Assembly: GCF_017352115.1 (NCBI RefSeq)
Contig: NZ_CP071448.1
Span: 3,694,001 to 3,758,000, forward strand
From: Flavobacterium endoglycinae
Lineage (GTDB): Bacteria > Bacteroidota > Bacteroidia > Flavobacteriales > Flavobacteriaceae
Length of the DNA stretch: 64,000 nt
Reading direction: 5' to 3'
The translations under genes and the position numbers were made by a program. The notes under the pieces are model-generated. The model saw only the letters and a program-made list of their open reading frames with translations, was not told where the DNA came from and ran no database searches. Shown one piece after another: positions 17,839 through 26,721 of this stretch; position 1 is the stretch's first letter, and each line of letters begins with the position of its first letter.

Positions 17839-19071
17839 ATGAAAAAAATAGTTTTAGGATTGACTTTACTGGCTTCGGTTTTAGGTTTTGGTCAGGGAAA
17901 TACACATACACAATCAGCAGGAAAATTTGAAGGTCTGGCCATGACACCGCCAATGGGCTGGAATTCATGGAACACTTTTGCTACTAATATTGATGAAAAA
18001 CTGGTAAAAGAAACCGCCGATATTATGGTGTCATCAGGATTAGCTGCGGCAGGTTATACGTATATTGTATTAGACGATGGCTGGATGACCAGAGAACGTG
18101 ACGCAAACGGAGATTTAGTTCCTGATCCAGTTAAATTTCCAAACGGAATGAAATCACTTATTGATTATGTTCATGGCAAAGGTTTAAAATTTGGTTTGTA
18201 TAATTGCGCCGGAACCAAAACCTGTGCCGGCTATCCTGGAACACGCGGATACGAATATCAAGATGCACGTTTTTATGCAAAATTAGGCGTCGATTTTTTG
18301 AAATATGATTGGTGTAATACCGAAGGGATTACCGCTAAAGAAGCATATACAACTATGAGTAATGCGTTAAAAACTGCAGGAAGACCAATTGTTTTCAGTC
18401 TTTGCGAGTGGGGCGACAATCAGCCATGGGAATGGGGGAAACCAGTTGGAAATCTTTGGAGAATTTCAGGAGATATTTATCCTTGTTTTGACTGCGAATT
18501 CAAACATCCAGAAAATTGGTCATCATGGGGATTTATGAAAATAGCCGAAATGAGAAAAGACATTCGTAAATATTCTGGTCCCGATCATTGGAATGATTTT
18601 GATATGATGGAAGTAGGAAACGAAATGAATCATACCGAAGATAAATCGCATTTTGCAATGTGGTGTATGTTATCGTCTCCATTATTTACGGGAAATGATT
18701 ACCGAAAAATGAACAAAGAGACATTGGCTCTTTTGACCAATAAAGAATTAATAGCTATTAATCAGGATAAATTAGGAATTCAAGGATTTAAATATTTGGC
18801 AGAAGACGGATTGGAAGTTTGGGTTAAACCCTTATCAGATGGAAACTGGGCTGTGACATTTTTAAATAGAAGCGAAGTTGCTAAAAAAGTTAATTTTGAC
18901 TGGAAGAAAAATACATTCAAAGATGCTGATTTTGGCTATGAAGCGGACTTTAATAAAGTAACTTTCAAACTAAAAAATCTTTGGACTCATAAAGAAGCCG
19001 GAACCACCAAAAAGAACTTTACAGCAGATTTGGCTTCTCACGATTGCATAACATTGAAATTATCTCTTTAA
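17839..19071 (+). CDS. GH27 alpha-galactosidase
   Basis: The 410-residue protein has a signal peptide and GH27 landmarks: TPPMGWNSWNTF, VLDDGWM, the nucleophile Asp157 in FLKYDWCN and the acid/base Asp255 in HWNDFDMMEVGN. A C-terminal antiparallel beta domain follows from about residue 315. It should remove alpha-1,6-galactose side chains from galactomannan, exposing the backbone to the GH26 and GH5 mannanases. The signal sequence appears cleavable (LGFGQ), without a lipobox Cys, so a soluble periplasmic enzyme is likely. Its presence is the main evidence that the substrate is galactomannan or galactoglucomannan. Confidence 0.93.
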   Translation: MKKIVLGLTLLASVLGFGQGNTHTQSAGKFEGLAMTPPMGWNSWNTFATNIDEKLVKETADIMVSSGLAAAGYTYIVLDDGWMTRERDANGDLVPDPVKFPNGMKSLIDYVHGKGLKFGLYNCAGTKTCAGYPGTRGYEYQDARFYAKLGVDFLKYDWCNTEGITAKEAYTTMSNALKTAGRPIVFSLCEWGDNQPWEWGKPVGNLWRISGDIYPCFDCEFKHPENWSSWGFMKIAEMRKDIRKYSGPDHWNDFDMMEVGNEMNHTEDKSHFAMWCMLSSPLFTGNDYRKMNKETLALLTNKELIAINQDKLGIQGFKYLAEDGLEVWVKPLSDGNWAVTFLNRSEVAKKVNFDWKKNTFKDADFGYEADFNKVTFKLKNLWTHKEAGTTKKNFTADLASHDCITLKLSL

Positions 19072-19083
19072 AATAAAAACAAG

Positions 19084-20046
19084 ATGAGGTTCAAAACAAT
19101 AATACTATATATAGGTGTATTACTGATGTTTTCTATTTCGAATGCACAATTTGTAAAGAAACATGGTTTTTTAAGTGTTCAAGGCACTCAATTAACAGAT
19201 CAGAATAATCAGCCAATTGTTTTAAGAGGAATGAGTTTTGGCTGGCATAGTATGTGGCCGAGATTTTACAATGAAAAAGCCGTAAGCTGGCTAAAGAAGG
19301 ATTTTAATTGCAATGTTGTTCGTGCCGCTATGGGAATTGAATTAGGCGAGCATTCTTATAGTAAAGATCCGCAATTTTCAAAAGAAAAAATCGAAGCGGT
19401 TATAAAAGGAGCCATACAATCAGATATATATGTTATTGTTGATTGGCACAGTCATAACATCAACCTGAACGAAGCAAAAGAATTCTTCGCTGAAATCTCA
19501 AAAAAATATGCCAAATATCCCAACATTATATATGAGGTATTTAACGAACCGGATTATGAAACTTGGCAGGAAGCTAAGGATTATGCCGAAGAGATAATTA
19601 AGGTAATTAGAGAAAACGATCCTAAGAATATTATTTTGGTAGGATGTCCGCATTGGGATCAGGATATTGATCTTCCAGCGGCGGATCCAATTTTAGGTTA
19701 TACTAATATAATGTATACTATGCATTTTTATGCCGCAACCCATGGCAAAAAGTTAAGAGACAGAACCGATGCGGCCATAAAAAGCGGTCTGCCAGTATTT
19801 ATATCGGAATCTGCCGGAATGGAAGCTTCTGGAGACGGACCTTTAAATATAAAAGCATGGCAGGAATATATAGATTGGATGGAAAGTAATAAACTGAGCT
19901 GGATAACTTGGTCGGTTTCAGATAAAGACGAAACCTGTTCTATTTTAAAGAAATCGGCAAAATCTGAAGGAAAATGGAAAGAAGAAGATTTAAAAGAATC
20001 GGGAATCAAAGTTCGAGAGTTTTTAAGAAAATATAATAAGGAATAA
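19084..20046 (+). CDS. GH5 endoglucanase/mannanase (subfamily 2-like)
   Basis: This 320-residue GH5 enzyme has a signal peptide ending near SISNAQ and is organised like subfamily 2 cellulases: FLSVQGTQLTDQNNQPIVLRG at the start, VIVDWHSHNIN, the acid/base Glu155 in YEVFNEP, HFYAATHG, and the nucleophile Glu242 in FISESAG. WITWSVSDKDETCS closes the barrel. It lies 12 bases after the GH27 gene and shares its transcript. In a mannan locus it may cut Glc-Glc or Glc-Man links of glucomannan; activity on pure mannan is uncertain. Confidence 0.88.
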   Translation: MRFKTIILYIGVLLMFSISNAQFVKKHGFLSVQGTQLTDQNNQPIVLRGMSFGWHSMWPRFYNEKAVSWLKKDFNCNVVRAAMGIELGEHSYSKDPQFSKEKIEAVIKGAIQSDIYVIVDWHSHNINLNEAKEFFAEISKKYAKYPNIIYEVFNEPDYETWQEAKDYAEEIIKVIRENDPKNIILVGCPHWDQDIDLPAADPILGYTNIMYTMHFYAATHGKKLRDRTDAAIKSGLPVFISESAGMEASGDGPLNIKAWQEYIDWMESNKLSWITWSVSDKDETCSILKKSAKSEGKWKEEDLKESGIKVREFLRKYNKE

Positions 20047-20066
20047 AATTTAAGCGGTAAACCATA

Positions 20067-20097
20067 AAGCCTGTTCAAAATTGAGCAGGCTTTTTTT
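20067..20097 (+). terminator. Terminator ending the rightward mannan operon
   Basis: AAGCCTGTTC pairs with GAGCAGGCTT around a short loop and is followed by a run of seven or more T. It lies 20 bases after the GH5 stop. Confidence 0.85.
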
Positions 20098-20638
20098 ATG
20101 TTTTAAAGGAGAAAATAATACTGCTGAAAGTCTTTTTGATTATAGGTTTGCCGTATATATTTTTGTAAGAATTTTAACGTGGTGTTACTGGTGGATTTTT
20201 ATACTTTTAATTTGATTCTGTATTTGAATACATTTTTTATGTTTTGATTAATACCCTATTTTTTAATGGGGTAGTTTTATTTTTAAGTGATTTTTTAGGT
20301 TTTTTTAGTGTTTTTTATGTCTTTGAATTTTGTTTTACCCTTATTTTTTGGTTGTTTTTACTGAAATTGTGTTATTGAATTTTCAAAAACAAAACGCTGT
20401 AAATGTCAAATATTGATTATTGGCTCTTTAATTTTTGTAATCCATAATTCTTTAGCGAAATCGTCAAAAAAGTACTTTTCAATGATTCTACTCATGCAAA
20501 AGTTAATAAATTCGCTAATGAAAATATGAGGTTTTAGAGCACAGATTCAAGACTTCCAGAAAATGACTTATACTATGAAATAGATATATAAAGGATTAAC
20601 TAACCAAAATCAATTTAATAACTAAAACCAATTAACAC
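20098..20638. other. Long non-coding gap before the porin gene
   Basis: About 540 bases with strongly T-rich stretches (20200-20360) and no gene that I can support. TAATTTTTG at 20429-20437 is one base longer than a TANNTTTG box. The final leader contains AACTAACCAAAAT (20598-20610), shared almost exactly with the susC leader (AACTAACCAAAC). A 29-codon frame at ~20450-20535 is too short to call. Confidence 0.4.
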
Positions 20639-21709
20639 ATGAAAAAAGTATTTTACATTTTAGCTGCGACGTTAACAAGTTCATTTGCTTTTGCTCAAGA
20701 TGAAGAATCACCAACTTCACCAGCAACAACTTGGGGCGGATCTGCTGATGCTTATTACAAATATGATTTTTCTAAACAAATGAATGGACTAACGAGCTTT
20801 ACCAACTCACAGGATTCATTTGAATTAGGAATGGCTTCGATCGAAGCAGGTCATAGTTTTGGAAAAGGATCTGTTTTCGTAGACTTAGGTTTCGGAAAGA
20901 GAGCAGGAGAATTTTCATATAATGAGACAACAGATAAAGATATAAATGCTAAATTCTTAATTAAACAATTATTTTTCACGTATCAAATTACAGACGAATT
21001 CAAAGTAGTTGCGGGTAGTTTTGGTACACATATCGGATATGAAGTATTAGACGCTGTTGATAATAAAAACTACAGTATGTCATATGCTTTCTCTTACGGT
21101 CCGTTCTTTAATACAGGGGTTAAAGCACAGTATACTTCAGGAAAATTTACAGCGATGTTTGGTGTAACCAACCCAACAGACTTTAAATCAGCGATGGATG
21201 CAGGATCAACTCAAAAAACATATATTGGACAGATTGGATATATAGGAGAAACAGGGAGTGCTTATTTGAACTTTACATCAGGAAGCAGCAATCCAGCTTC
21301 TGATGAAAACAAAACACAGTTTGATTTCGTAGCTTCTAAAACTATTACTGATGCATTTGCTTTAGGGTTTAACGGAACTTACGCAAAAACTAAAAATGAT
21401 TTTGACAGCACTTTAGATGGTGAATGGTTCTCATTAGTAGGATATGCTAATTACTCATTCAGCCCATCATTGCTTTTAGCTTACAGAATGGAATATTTTG
21501 ATGCTAAAGATGCAGCTCCAAGTTTAGGAACCCTAACAGGATCTAGCGTATTTGCTAACACAATTTCATTAAACTATAAAGTTGGAAAACTTACAATAAT
21601 CCCAGAGTTTAGATACGATGCTGCTTCTGAAGATATCTTCTTAGATAAAGACGCTGCACCAACAGGAGGATCATTCTTCGGATTAATTGCTACAACATAC
21701 TCATTCTAG
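20639..21709 (+). CDS. Outer-membrane beta-barrel porin (BBP2 / OmpL-like)
   Basis: The 356-residue protein has a cleavable signal peptide (SSFAFAQD) and alternating amphipathic beta strands ending in aromatic TTYSF, typical of an outer-membrane barrel with C-terminal Phe. The segments WGGSADAYYKYDFSKQ, ELGMASIEAGHSFGKG and NYSMSYAFSYGPFFNTGVK match the putative beta-barrel porin-2 family. Its substrate is unknown. It stands alone between two terminators after the mannan locus. The shared leader motif hints at common control with susC, but a general porin role is equally possible. Confidence 0.82.
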   Translation: MKKVFYILAATLTSSFAFAQDEESPTSPATTWGGSADAYYKYDFSKQMNGLTSFTNSQDSFELGMASIEAGHSFGKGSVFVDLGFGKRAGEFSYNETTDKDINAKFLIKQLFFTYQITDEFKVVAGSFGTHIGYEVLDAVDNKNYSMSYAFSYGPFFNTGVKAQYTSGKFTAMFGVTNPTDFKSAMDAGSTQKTYIGQIGYIGETGSAYLNFTSGSSNPASDENKTQFDFVASKTITDAFALGFNGTYAKTKNDFDSTLDGEWFSLVGYANYSFSPSLLLAYRMEYFDAKDAAPSLGTLTGSSVFANTISLNYKVGKLTIIPEFRYDAASEDIFLDKDAAPTGGSFFGLIATTYSF

Positions 21710-21743
21710 AGATAAAGATTGATATTTTTTTTTTTTTTTTTGG

Positions 21744-21784
21744 AGCTGTCGAAACATACTAATGTTTTGGCAGCTTTTTTATTT
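21744..21784 (+). terminator. Terminator after the porin gene
   Basis: AGCTGTCGAAACAT pairs with ATGTTTTGGCAGCT (G-T wobbles allowed) and is followed by a T tract. A 17-base T homopolymer directly precedes the hairpin (21725-21741). Confidence 0.85.
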
Positions 21785-21793
21785 TGGAAGGGG

Positions 21794-21966
21794 GTTAAGT
21801 TGTGGGTTATTAGTTATGAGTTGTGGGTTATGAGTTATAAGTTATGAGTTATAAGTTATGAGTTATTAGTTATGAGTTGTGGGTTATGAGTTATAAGTTA
21901 TGAGTTATGGGTTTGAGTTGTGGGTTTGAGTTGTGGGTTTGAGTTGTGGGTTTTTAAGTTGAGGAT
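21794..21966. repeat. C-free tandem heptamer array (GTTATGA / GTTGTGG)
   Basis: About 24 units, mostly 7 bp long and beginning GTT (GTTATGA, GTTATAA, GTTATTA, GTTGTGG), run head to tail; some later units are 6 bp (GTTTGA). The plus strand has no C across the array. A 47-bp block at 21806-21852 recurs exactly at 21862-21908, a shift of eight units, so the array also grew by larger duplications. There is no ORF or spacer structure. Confidence 0.9.
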
Positions 21967-22114
21967 TTAATAAAAACGTTATTCATTTATCTCCTTGATT
22001 TGCTTTTATGAAAGATGTTTTATTTCGAAGGAATGTATGTGTACTTGCATAAATAATTTGATTGGGATTTAGGTGCTTCTGTAGAATAGTCTGATTTAAT
22101 GGAAATATAAGCAA

Positions 22115-22154
22115 CAAAAAAAAAGCGCATTCTATTGAATAAGAATGCGCTTTT
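22115..22154 (-). terminator. Terminator for the leftward amidase operon
   Basis: On the minus strand AAAAGCGCATTCTT pairs with AGAATGCGCTTTT and runs into a long T tract. It lies just past the amidase stop codon. Confidence 0.87.
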
Positions 22155-22172
22155 CGTTTTATTATTTAATGC

Positions 22173-23078
22173 CTATTGAATCTGCTTTTTATAAATTGAA
22201 TAGATCGTGTCAATTGTTTTTCGATCTAGAGTTGGGGTAGCATCAGTTTGAATATAGTGTAATTTAAAAGCTTGAATTGCTGCCGAAAGATTCTTAGTGT
22301 TATAACCAATAATTCGTAAAGCAGGTTCGATTTTAAAATCAAATGGAGCTTCTTCTAAAACAGCATCTGGCCAAATTCCAAAACCTTTTTCAGCAAGTGT
22401 TTTCCACGGAAATAAAGCACTTGGATCTTGTTTTCTTCCTGGTGCAATATCGGCATGACCTAAAAAGTTTTGAGTCGGGATGTTGTAGTCTTTTTTCAAT
22501 TTTGTCAAAAGCGCTACTAAACTGCTGATTTGTGCTTCTGTAAAGGGTTTAAAACCATTATTGTCAAGTTCGATTCCAATGGAAGATGAATTTAAATCAG
22601 TATTTTTTCCCCAGGAAGAATTTCCGGCATGCCAAGCTCTTAAATAATCATTCAGCATTTGAACCACTTTTCCATTTTCCGAAATAATGTAATGAGAGCT
22701 TACCTGTGTTCTTGTTTTGGTAAACGTATTAATAGTCTGCTGAAGAGAATCCTGAGCAGTATGGTGAATAATTACAAAACTCGGTTTTCTTAAATTAAAA
22801 TTTACAGTGCCAATCCACTCAGTGCTGATTCCGTTTAATAAAGAAGTCGATCCTGTTTTTGATAATGTATCTTTTACAATGCCAAGCTGAGATGCATATG
22901 TAGTATCAATAATAACAGGGCTTACAGACGGAATTGTTTGTGCTTGTTTACTTGTAATTTGGTTTTCCAGCGTTTTAAGCTGCTGGTCGTACGCTTTTTC
23001 AGTAGTCTTGTATGGATTTGTTGAGCAAGAAGTAATTATAATTGCTAAAATCAGACAACAAAAATGTTTTTTTGTCAT
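22173..23078 (-). CDS. N-acetylmuramoyl-L-alanine amidase, lipoprotein (Amidase_2)
   Basis: The 301-residue protein has lipobox IITSC (Cys18) and an AmiD/PGRP-type Amidase_2 domain from about residue 95. FVIIHHTAQDS supplies the first zinc His, AWHAGNSSWG and SIGIELDNNG the core, and FLGHADIAPGRKQDP the remaining ligand and acidic residue. It should cut the amide bond between N-acetylmuramic acid and L-Ala in peptidoglycan or its fragments, facing the periplasm. A C-terminal helical tail (IQAFKLHYIQTD) may bind cell wall. It is the last gene after rimO and the 182-residue secreted protein. Confidence 0.88.
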   Translation of the reverse strand: MTKKHFCCLILAIIITSCSTNPYKTTEKAYDQQLKTLENQITSKQAQTIPSVSPVIIDTTYASQLGIVKDTLSKTGSTSLLNGISTEWIGTVNFNLRKPSFVIIHHTAQDSLQQTINTFTKTRTQVSSHYIISENGKVVQMLNDYLRAWHAGNSSWGKNTDLNSSSIGIELDNNGFKPFTEAQISSLVALLTKLKKDYNIPTQNFLGHADIAPGRKQDPSALFPWKTLAEKGFGIWPDAVLEEAPFDFKIEPALRIIGYNTKNLSAAIQAFKLHYIQTDATPTLDRKTIDTIYSIYKKQIQ

Positions 23079-23110
23079 AATTAACTTATTTATATATAGA
23101 GTTAAAACGA

Positions 23111-23659
23111 TTATTCTTGAATTTTCGTATCTGAAATATCTTTACTTTCTTTTTCTTTTGAGTCTTTTGAATCCTTATCTTTTTTCTTTTTTGATTTTGT
23201 TTTTTTGATTTCTTTAAAATTATCCATGAAAGCAGTATATTTTGGTATCTGATCAGGATTTAAAAAAGCAGTTACTTTTTTATTGGTGCTTTCTCTTAAG
23301 GCTTTAATCTGCTCGATTTTTTGATCTTGACTGCTGCTTTCATTTTTCAATAAAACGCCTTGTTCTCTCATGCTGTCTGCTAAAACATTTGTAATAGCAA
23401 TAACCTGTAATTCGTCAAGATTTACTTCAGGTTTCATTTGTTCTACGATCATAGCTGCCGTTTCTTCAGCAGGAATTTCTTTAGGTTTGCTGGTGTTTGG
23501 CTGTGGACCTCCCATCATGCTTCTATCCATTCCCATTCGGTTACCGCCATATCCGTTTCCGTAGCCATTATTATAGTAACCATTTCCGTATTGAGCTGAA
23601 GCAAAGTTGAAACAAAATAAAGTAAAAACTAAAATAATTAAGTTTTGAGTAAGTTTCAT
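23111..23659 (-). CDS. Secreted helical protein of unknown function, Gly/Tyr-rich N-terminus and Lys-rich tail
   Basis: The 182-residue protein has a signal peptide (NFASAQ), then a short YGNGYY/NGYGNGYGG segment, a Met-rich patch (NRMGMDRSMMGG), a helical core from ~60 to 150 (LDELQVIAITNVLADSMREQG; FLNPDQIPKYTAFMDNFKE) and a Lys/Asp/Ser-rich tail. The core has the look of Spy/CpxP-like or LTXXQ periplasmic helical proteins, but I cannot assign it firmly. It sits 40 bases after rimO and 32 bases before the amidase, so it is probably co-transcribed with both. Confidence 0.75.
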   Translation of the reverse strand: MKLTQNLIILVFTLFCFNFASAQYGNGYYNNGYGNGYGGNRMGMDRSMMGGPQPNTSKPKEIPAEETAAMIVEQMKPEVNLDELQVIAITNVLADSMREQGVLLKNESSSQDQKIEQIKALRESTNKKVTAFLNPDQIPKYTAFMDNFKEIKKTKSKKKKDKDSKDSKEKESKDISDTKIQE

Positions 23660-23699
23660 AAAAGTAATTTTGTTGGGTTAGCAATTCTTTCCTGTAAAA

Positions 23700-25013
23700 T
23701 TAAGCAGGTTCTCCGTATAAATCAAATTCTGTTGCTTCAATTATCTTGATATTAACAAATTCGCCTGTTTTTACATAATGCTTAGATGCATCAATTAAAA
23801 CTTCATTGTCAACATCCGGACTATCAAACTCAGTTCTACCCACAAAATGCGCGCCTTCTTTTCGGTCAATGATACATTTATAAACCTGACCTACTTTTTC
23901 TTGGTTTAAATCCCATGAAATTTGAGATTGTAATTCCATAATTTCATTGGCTCTTGCTTGCTTTACGTCATCTGGAACATCGTCCTCTAACAAGTAAGCA
24001 TGAGTGTTTTCTTCGTGAGAATATGCAAAACAACCCATTCTGTCAAATTTCATTTCCTGAACGAAATCTTTCAAAATCTCAAAATCTTCCTGAGTTTCTC
24101 CAGGATATCCAACAATTAAAGTAGTTCTAATCGCCATTCCTGGAACGGCTGCACGGAAATCTTTTAAAAGTTGTGTAGTTTTGGCTTGTGTAGTACCGCG
24201 ACGCATCGATTTTAAAATAGAATCAGAAATATGCTGTAGCGGAATATCAATGTAATTACAAATTTTTGGTTCGCGTTTCATGATTTCCAAAACATCCATT
24301 GGGAAACCAGTTGGAAAAGCATAGTGAAGACGAATCCACTCGATTCCTTCTACTTTAACCAAAGCTTCTAAAAGTTCTCCAAGATTTCTCTTTTTATATA
24401 AATCAAGACCATAATAAGTTAGGTCTTGAGCAATTAAGATTAATTCCTTAACACCATTTTTAGCTAAACCTTCAGCTTCTTTAACCAATTTTTCAATGGG
24501 CTGCGAAACGTGAGAACCGCGCATTAACGGGATAGCACAAAAACTGCATGGTCTGTCGCATCCTTCGGCAATTTTTAAATAAGCATAATTTTTAGGAGTT
24601 GTTGTTAATCTCTCTCCTAGTAATTCATGTTTATAGTCTGCTCCTAAAGCTTTTAATAATTGAGGTAATTCAGTTGTTCCAAAATATTGATCCACATTTG
24701 GAATTTCTTTTTCTAAATCAGGTCTGTAACGTTCAGACAAGCATCCTGTAACGAAAACTTTATCAACTAATCCTTTGTCCTTTTTATCAGCATATTCCAA
24801 AATCATATTTACTGACTCTGCTTTTGCATTATCAATAAAACCACAAGTGTTGATTACAATAATGTTTCCTTCATCCTTAGCTTTTGCTTCGTGAGTTACT
24901 TCTTTTCCGTTTGCACGAAGCTGACCCATAAGCACTTCACTATCATATACATTTTTTGAACACCCAAGAGTGATTACGTTAATTTTGTTCTTTTTTAAAG
25001 ACTTGGTTCTCAT
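23700..25013 (-). CDS. rimO: Ribosomal protein S12 methylthiotransferase RimO
   Basis: The 437-residue protein is full length for RimO. The N-terminal domain contains ITLGCSKNVYDSE and INTCGFID with its iron-sulfur cysteines. The radical-SAM cluster motif is CDRPCSFC, preceded by YLKIAEG, and the C-terminal TRAM domain ends in FDLYGEPA, a RimO hallmark. It methylthiolates the conserved Asp of ribosomal protein S12. A TANNTTTG box (TAATTTTG on the minus strand at 25033-25040) precedes it. Confidence 0.96.
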   Translation of the reverse strand: MRTKSLKKNKINVITLGCSKNVYDSEVLMGQLRANGKEVTHEAKAKDEGNIIVINTCGFIDNAKAESVNMILEYADKKDKGLVDKVFVTGCLSERYRPDLEKEIPNVDQYFGTTELPQLLKALGADYKHELLGERLTTTPKNYAYLKIAEGCDRPCSFCAIPLMRGSHVSQPIEKLVKEAEGLAKNGVKELILIAQDLTYYGLDLYKKRNLGELLEALVKVEGIEWIRLHYAFPTGFPMDVLEIMKREPKICNYIDIPLQHISDSILKSMRRGTTQAKTTQLLKDFRAAVPGMAIRTTLIVGYPGETQEDFEILKDFVQEMKFDRMGCFAYSHEENTHAYLLEDDVPDDVKQARANEIMELQSQISWDLNQEKVGQVYKCIIDRKEGAHFVGRTEFDSPDVDNEVLIDASKHYVKTGEFVNIKIIEATEFDLYGEPA

Positions 25014-25032
25014 ACTTTTATAAATTGGAGTG

Positions 25033-25040
25033 CAAAATTA
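25033..25040 (-). promoter_or_regulatory. TANNTTTG promoter box for rimO
   Basis: TAATTTTGCA on the minus strand lies 20 bases before the rimO start and shares the TTTGCA ending with the boxes of typA and tRNA-Glu. Confidence 0.6.
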
Positions 25041-25107
25041 CACTTTTTTATTCAAACACCGCTTGTTTCAGTTTTTTTTAGATGTTTTTTATGAAGCTGT
25101 TAGATAT

Positions 25108-25138
25108 AAAAAAATCCGCCAAGTAGCAACCTGACGGA
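25108..25138 (-). terminator. Terminator after the FadL/TodX gene
   Basis: On the minus strand TCCGTCAGGT pairs with ACTTGGCGGA (with G-T wobbles) around TGCT and runs into seven T. Confidence 0.8.
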
Positions 25139-25165
25139 AATTCTCATTCATCTATTTAATTTTAA

Positions 25166-26671
25166 TTACAATTCAAATAATAAGGTCAAAGAAACATTAT
25201 TTAGTTTCGATGTTATATTAGCACCATCGGTAAAGCCTTGCGAGAAGAATCCTTGATTAGATTTTCTTTCTAGATATGAATACGCTAAATCTAATTTAGT
25301 TGCGCCAAAATTATAACCTAAACCGGCAGAATAGCTGTTTAAATCGCCAATTGTAGTTCCGTTTTTATAAGGACTACCTTCAAAACGATATCCGCCTCTT
25401 AAGCTTAATTGTTTTATTTTGTATTCAGCACCAACTCTTAATTCTCCATTATTAGTTAACTGATTGCTAAGATCACTGTTTACTCCTCTAAAACCTGCAT
25501 CGCTTGTTGGTTTATATTTAGTGTTGCTGTAGTCTTTAATGGCGTAATCAACACTTATTAATCCTGATTTTCCAAAAACATATGCCGCACTGAAAGTTAC
25601 TTTTCCTGGTGTTTGTAATGTGTAAGAGTCATACACGTTCACAATATTAGGATTTACAGTTTTATAAAGTTCAGGTCCGCCACTTGCTTGTCTTGTTGTG
25701 GAAATACTTTGAGAAAGCTCGTCGTATAATTCATACCAAGTGTTAGATTCATAAGCTAAACCAACTCTAAATTCTTCTGTAACTTTTGCAATTGCTCCTA
25801 ATTGAAAAGAGAAGCCATTTCCGTAAGTGTATAAATCATTATTGAAACGAAGATTTGATATTGTTTCAGTGGATACTAAAGGATTAGAATTGTCTTCATA
25901 AAAACTTGTCGATCTTCTGTAGTCTGTAACGTGAACGTTTAAGTTTGCTCCTAAATAAATTCGGTCATTATATGACGTAGCAATATTGAAGCTTAATTTA
26001 CTATTATATCCTCTTGCGTAAATCTCATTTTCATGATAATAATTTCCGCCTGCAGGAACATTGCTTGTATATTGAGTGTTATTATCGTTGTTTGCTACTG
26101 GGTTAATTACAAAACCATAATAACCAAAATAAGCTTGTTGTTCATTGTAAAATTGATCTCTATAATCAATACCTGTTATGTCTCCCAAAGGAATTCCATT
26201 AGCATATGCTAAGAAATAATTAGAAATACTGTTGGTTGGGTTGGTTCCGGCTGAAAATACATTGTTGTCAAAGTTATTAGTGTTTTCGTAGCTGGCTCCA
26301 ATTGCTATTTTGTTCCATCCTCTATTATTTGGATTTCGGTCTTTAAAAACAAAAATACCTCCAGCCTGATTTAAAATGAAAGAATTTTTTTTATCAGAAG
26401 TTTGAGTTCCAAAATAGTCAGAATTGTTTTTTATGTTTTGATTACTTAGTGTTACTCCAACCTGATTGTTATTGAAAATGGCAGATCCTGCTGGATTGAC
26501 ACTAATAGCGGATAAATCTCCTCCAACTGCTCCAAAAGCACCACTCATGGCTCTAAATCTGGCAGTTCCAGTTAAATTGTCTTGTGCATAACGCATCGCA
26601 TCTGAAACTTCCTGTGAATATGACGCGCTGACAGTTAGTCCTGTAATGATTAGGAAAAATATTTTTTTCAT
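25166..26671 (-). CDS. OmpP1/FadL/TodX outer-membrane transport protein
   Basis: The 501-residue barrel has a signal peptide (SASYSQ) and the FadL-family N-terminal hatch: DAMRYAQDNLTGTARFRAMSGAFGAVGGDLSAISVNPAGSA is the NPAG-type signature (residues ~21-61), and the protein ends in the aromatic strand VSLTLLFEL. Members carry hydrophobic compounds such as fatty acids through the outer membrane; flavobacterial copies are often annotated as hemin receptor without proof. It lies 50 bases after the Gly-rich lipoprotein gene and may share its transcript. Confidence 0.88.
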   Translation of the reverse strand: MKKIFFLIITGLTVSASYSQEVSDAMRYAQDNLTGTARFRAMSGAFGAVGGDLSAISVNPAGSAIFNNNQVGVTLSNQNIKNNSDYFGTQTSDKKNSFILNQAGGIFVFKDRNPNNRGWNKIAIGASYENTNNFDNNVFSAGTNPTNSISNYFLAYANGIPLGDITGIDYRDQFYNEQQAYFGYYGFVINPVANNDNNTQYTSNVPAGGNYYHENEIYARGYNSKLSFNIATSYNDRIYLGANLNVHVTDYRRSTSFYEDNSNPLVSTETISNLRFNNDLYTYGNGFSFQLGAIAKVTEEFRVGLAYESNTWYELYDELSQSISTTRQASGGPELYKTVNPNIVNVYDSYTLQTPGKVTFSAAYVFGKSGLISVDYAIKDYSNTKYKPTSDAGFRGVNSDLSNQLTNNGELRVGAEYKIKQLSLRGGYRFEGSPYKNGTTIGDLNSYSAGLGYNFGATKLDLAYSYLERKSNQGFFSQGFTDGANITSKLNNVSLTLLFEL

Positions 26672-26721
26672 TATGATTTTTGTTTAGTGTGTGATATTAG
26701 ATGGGTAAAAGAAGGAAATTG

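Noticed and set aside
20450..20535. A 29-codon frame (SEIVKKVLFNDSTHAKVNKF) in the gap before the porin gene
   Set aside because: It has no proper start codon, is very short and cannot be tied to a family; a pseudogene remnant is possible but unsupported.
21725..21741. The 17-T run as a phase-variable promoter element
   Set aside because: It lies after the porin stop codon and before its terminator, with no gene downstream on the plus strand that it could control.
21794..21966. CRISPR array or telomere-like repeat
   Set aside because: The units are only 6-7 bp, contiguous and without spacers, so this is a simple tandem array. No CRISPR array or cas gene is present in the window.
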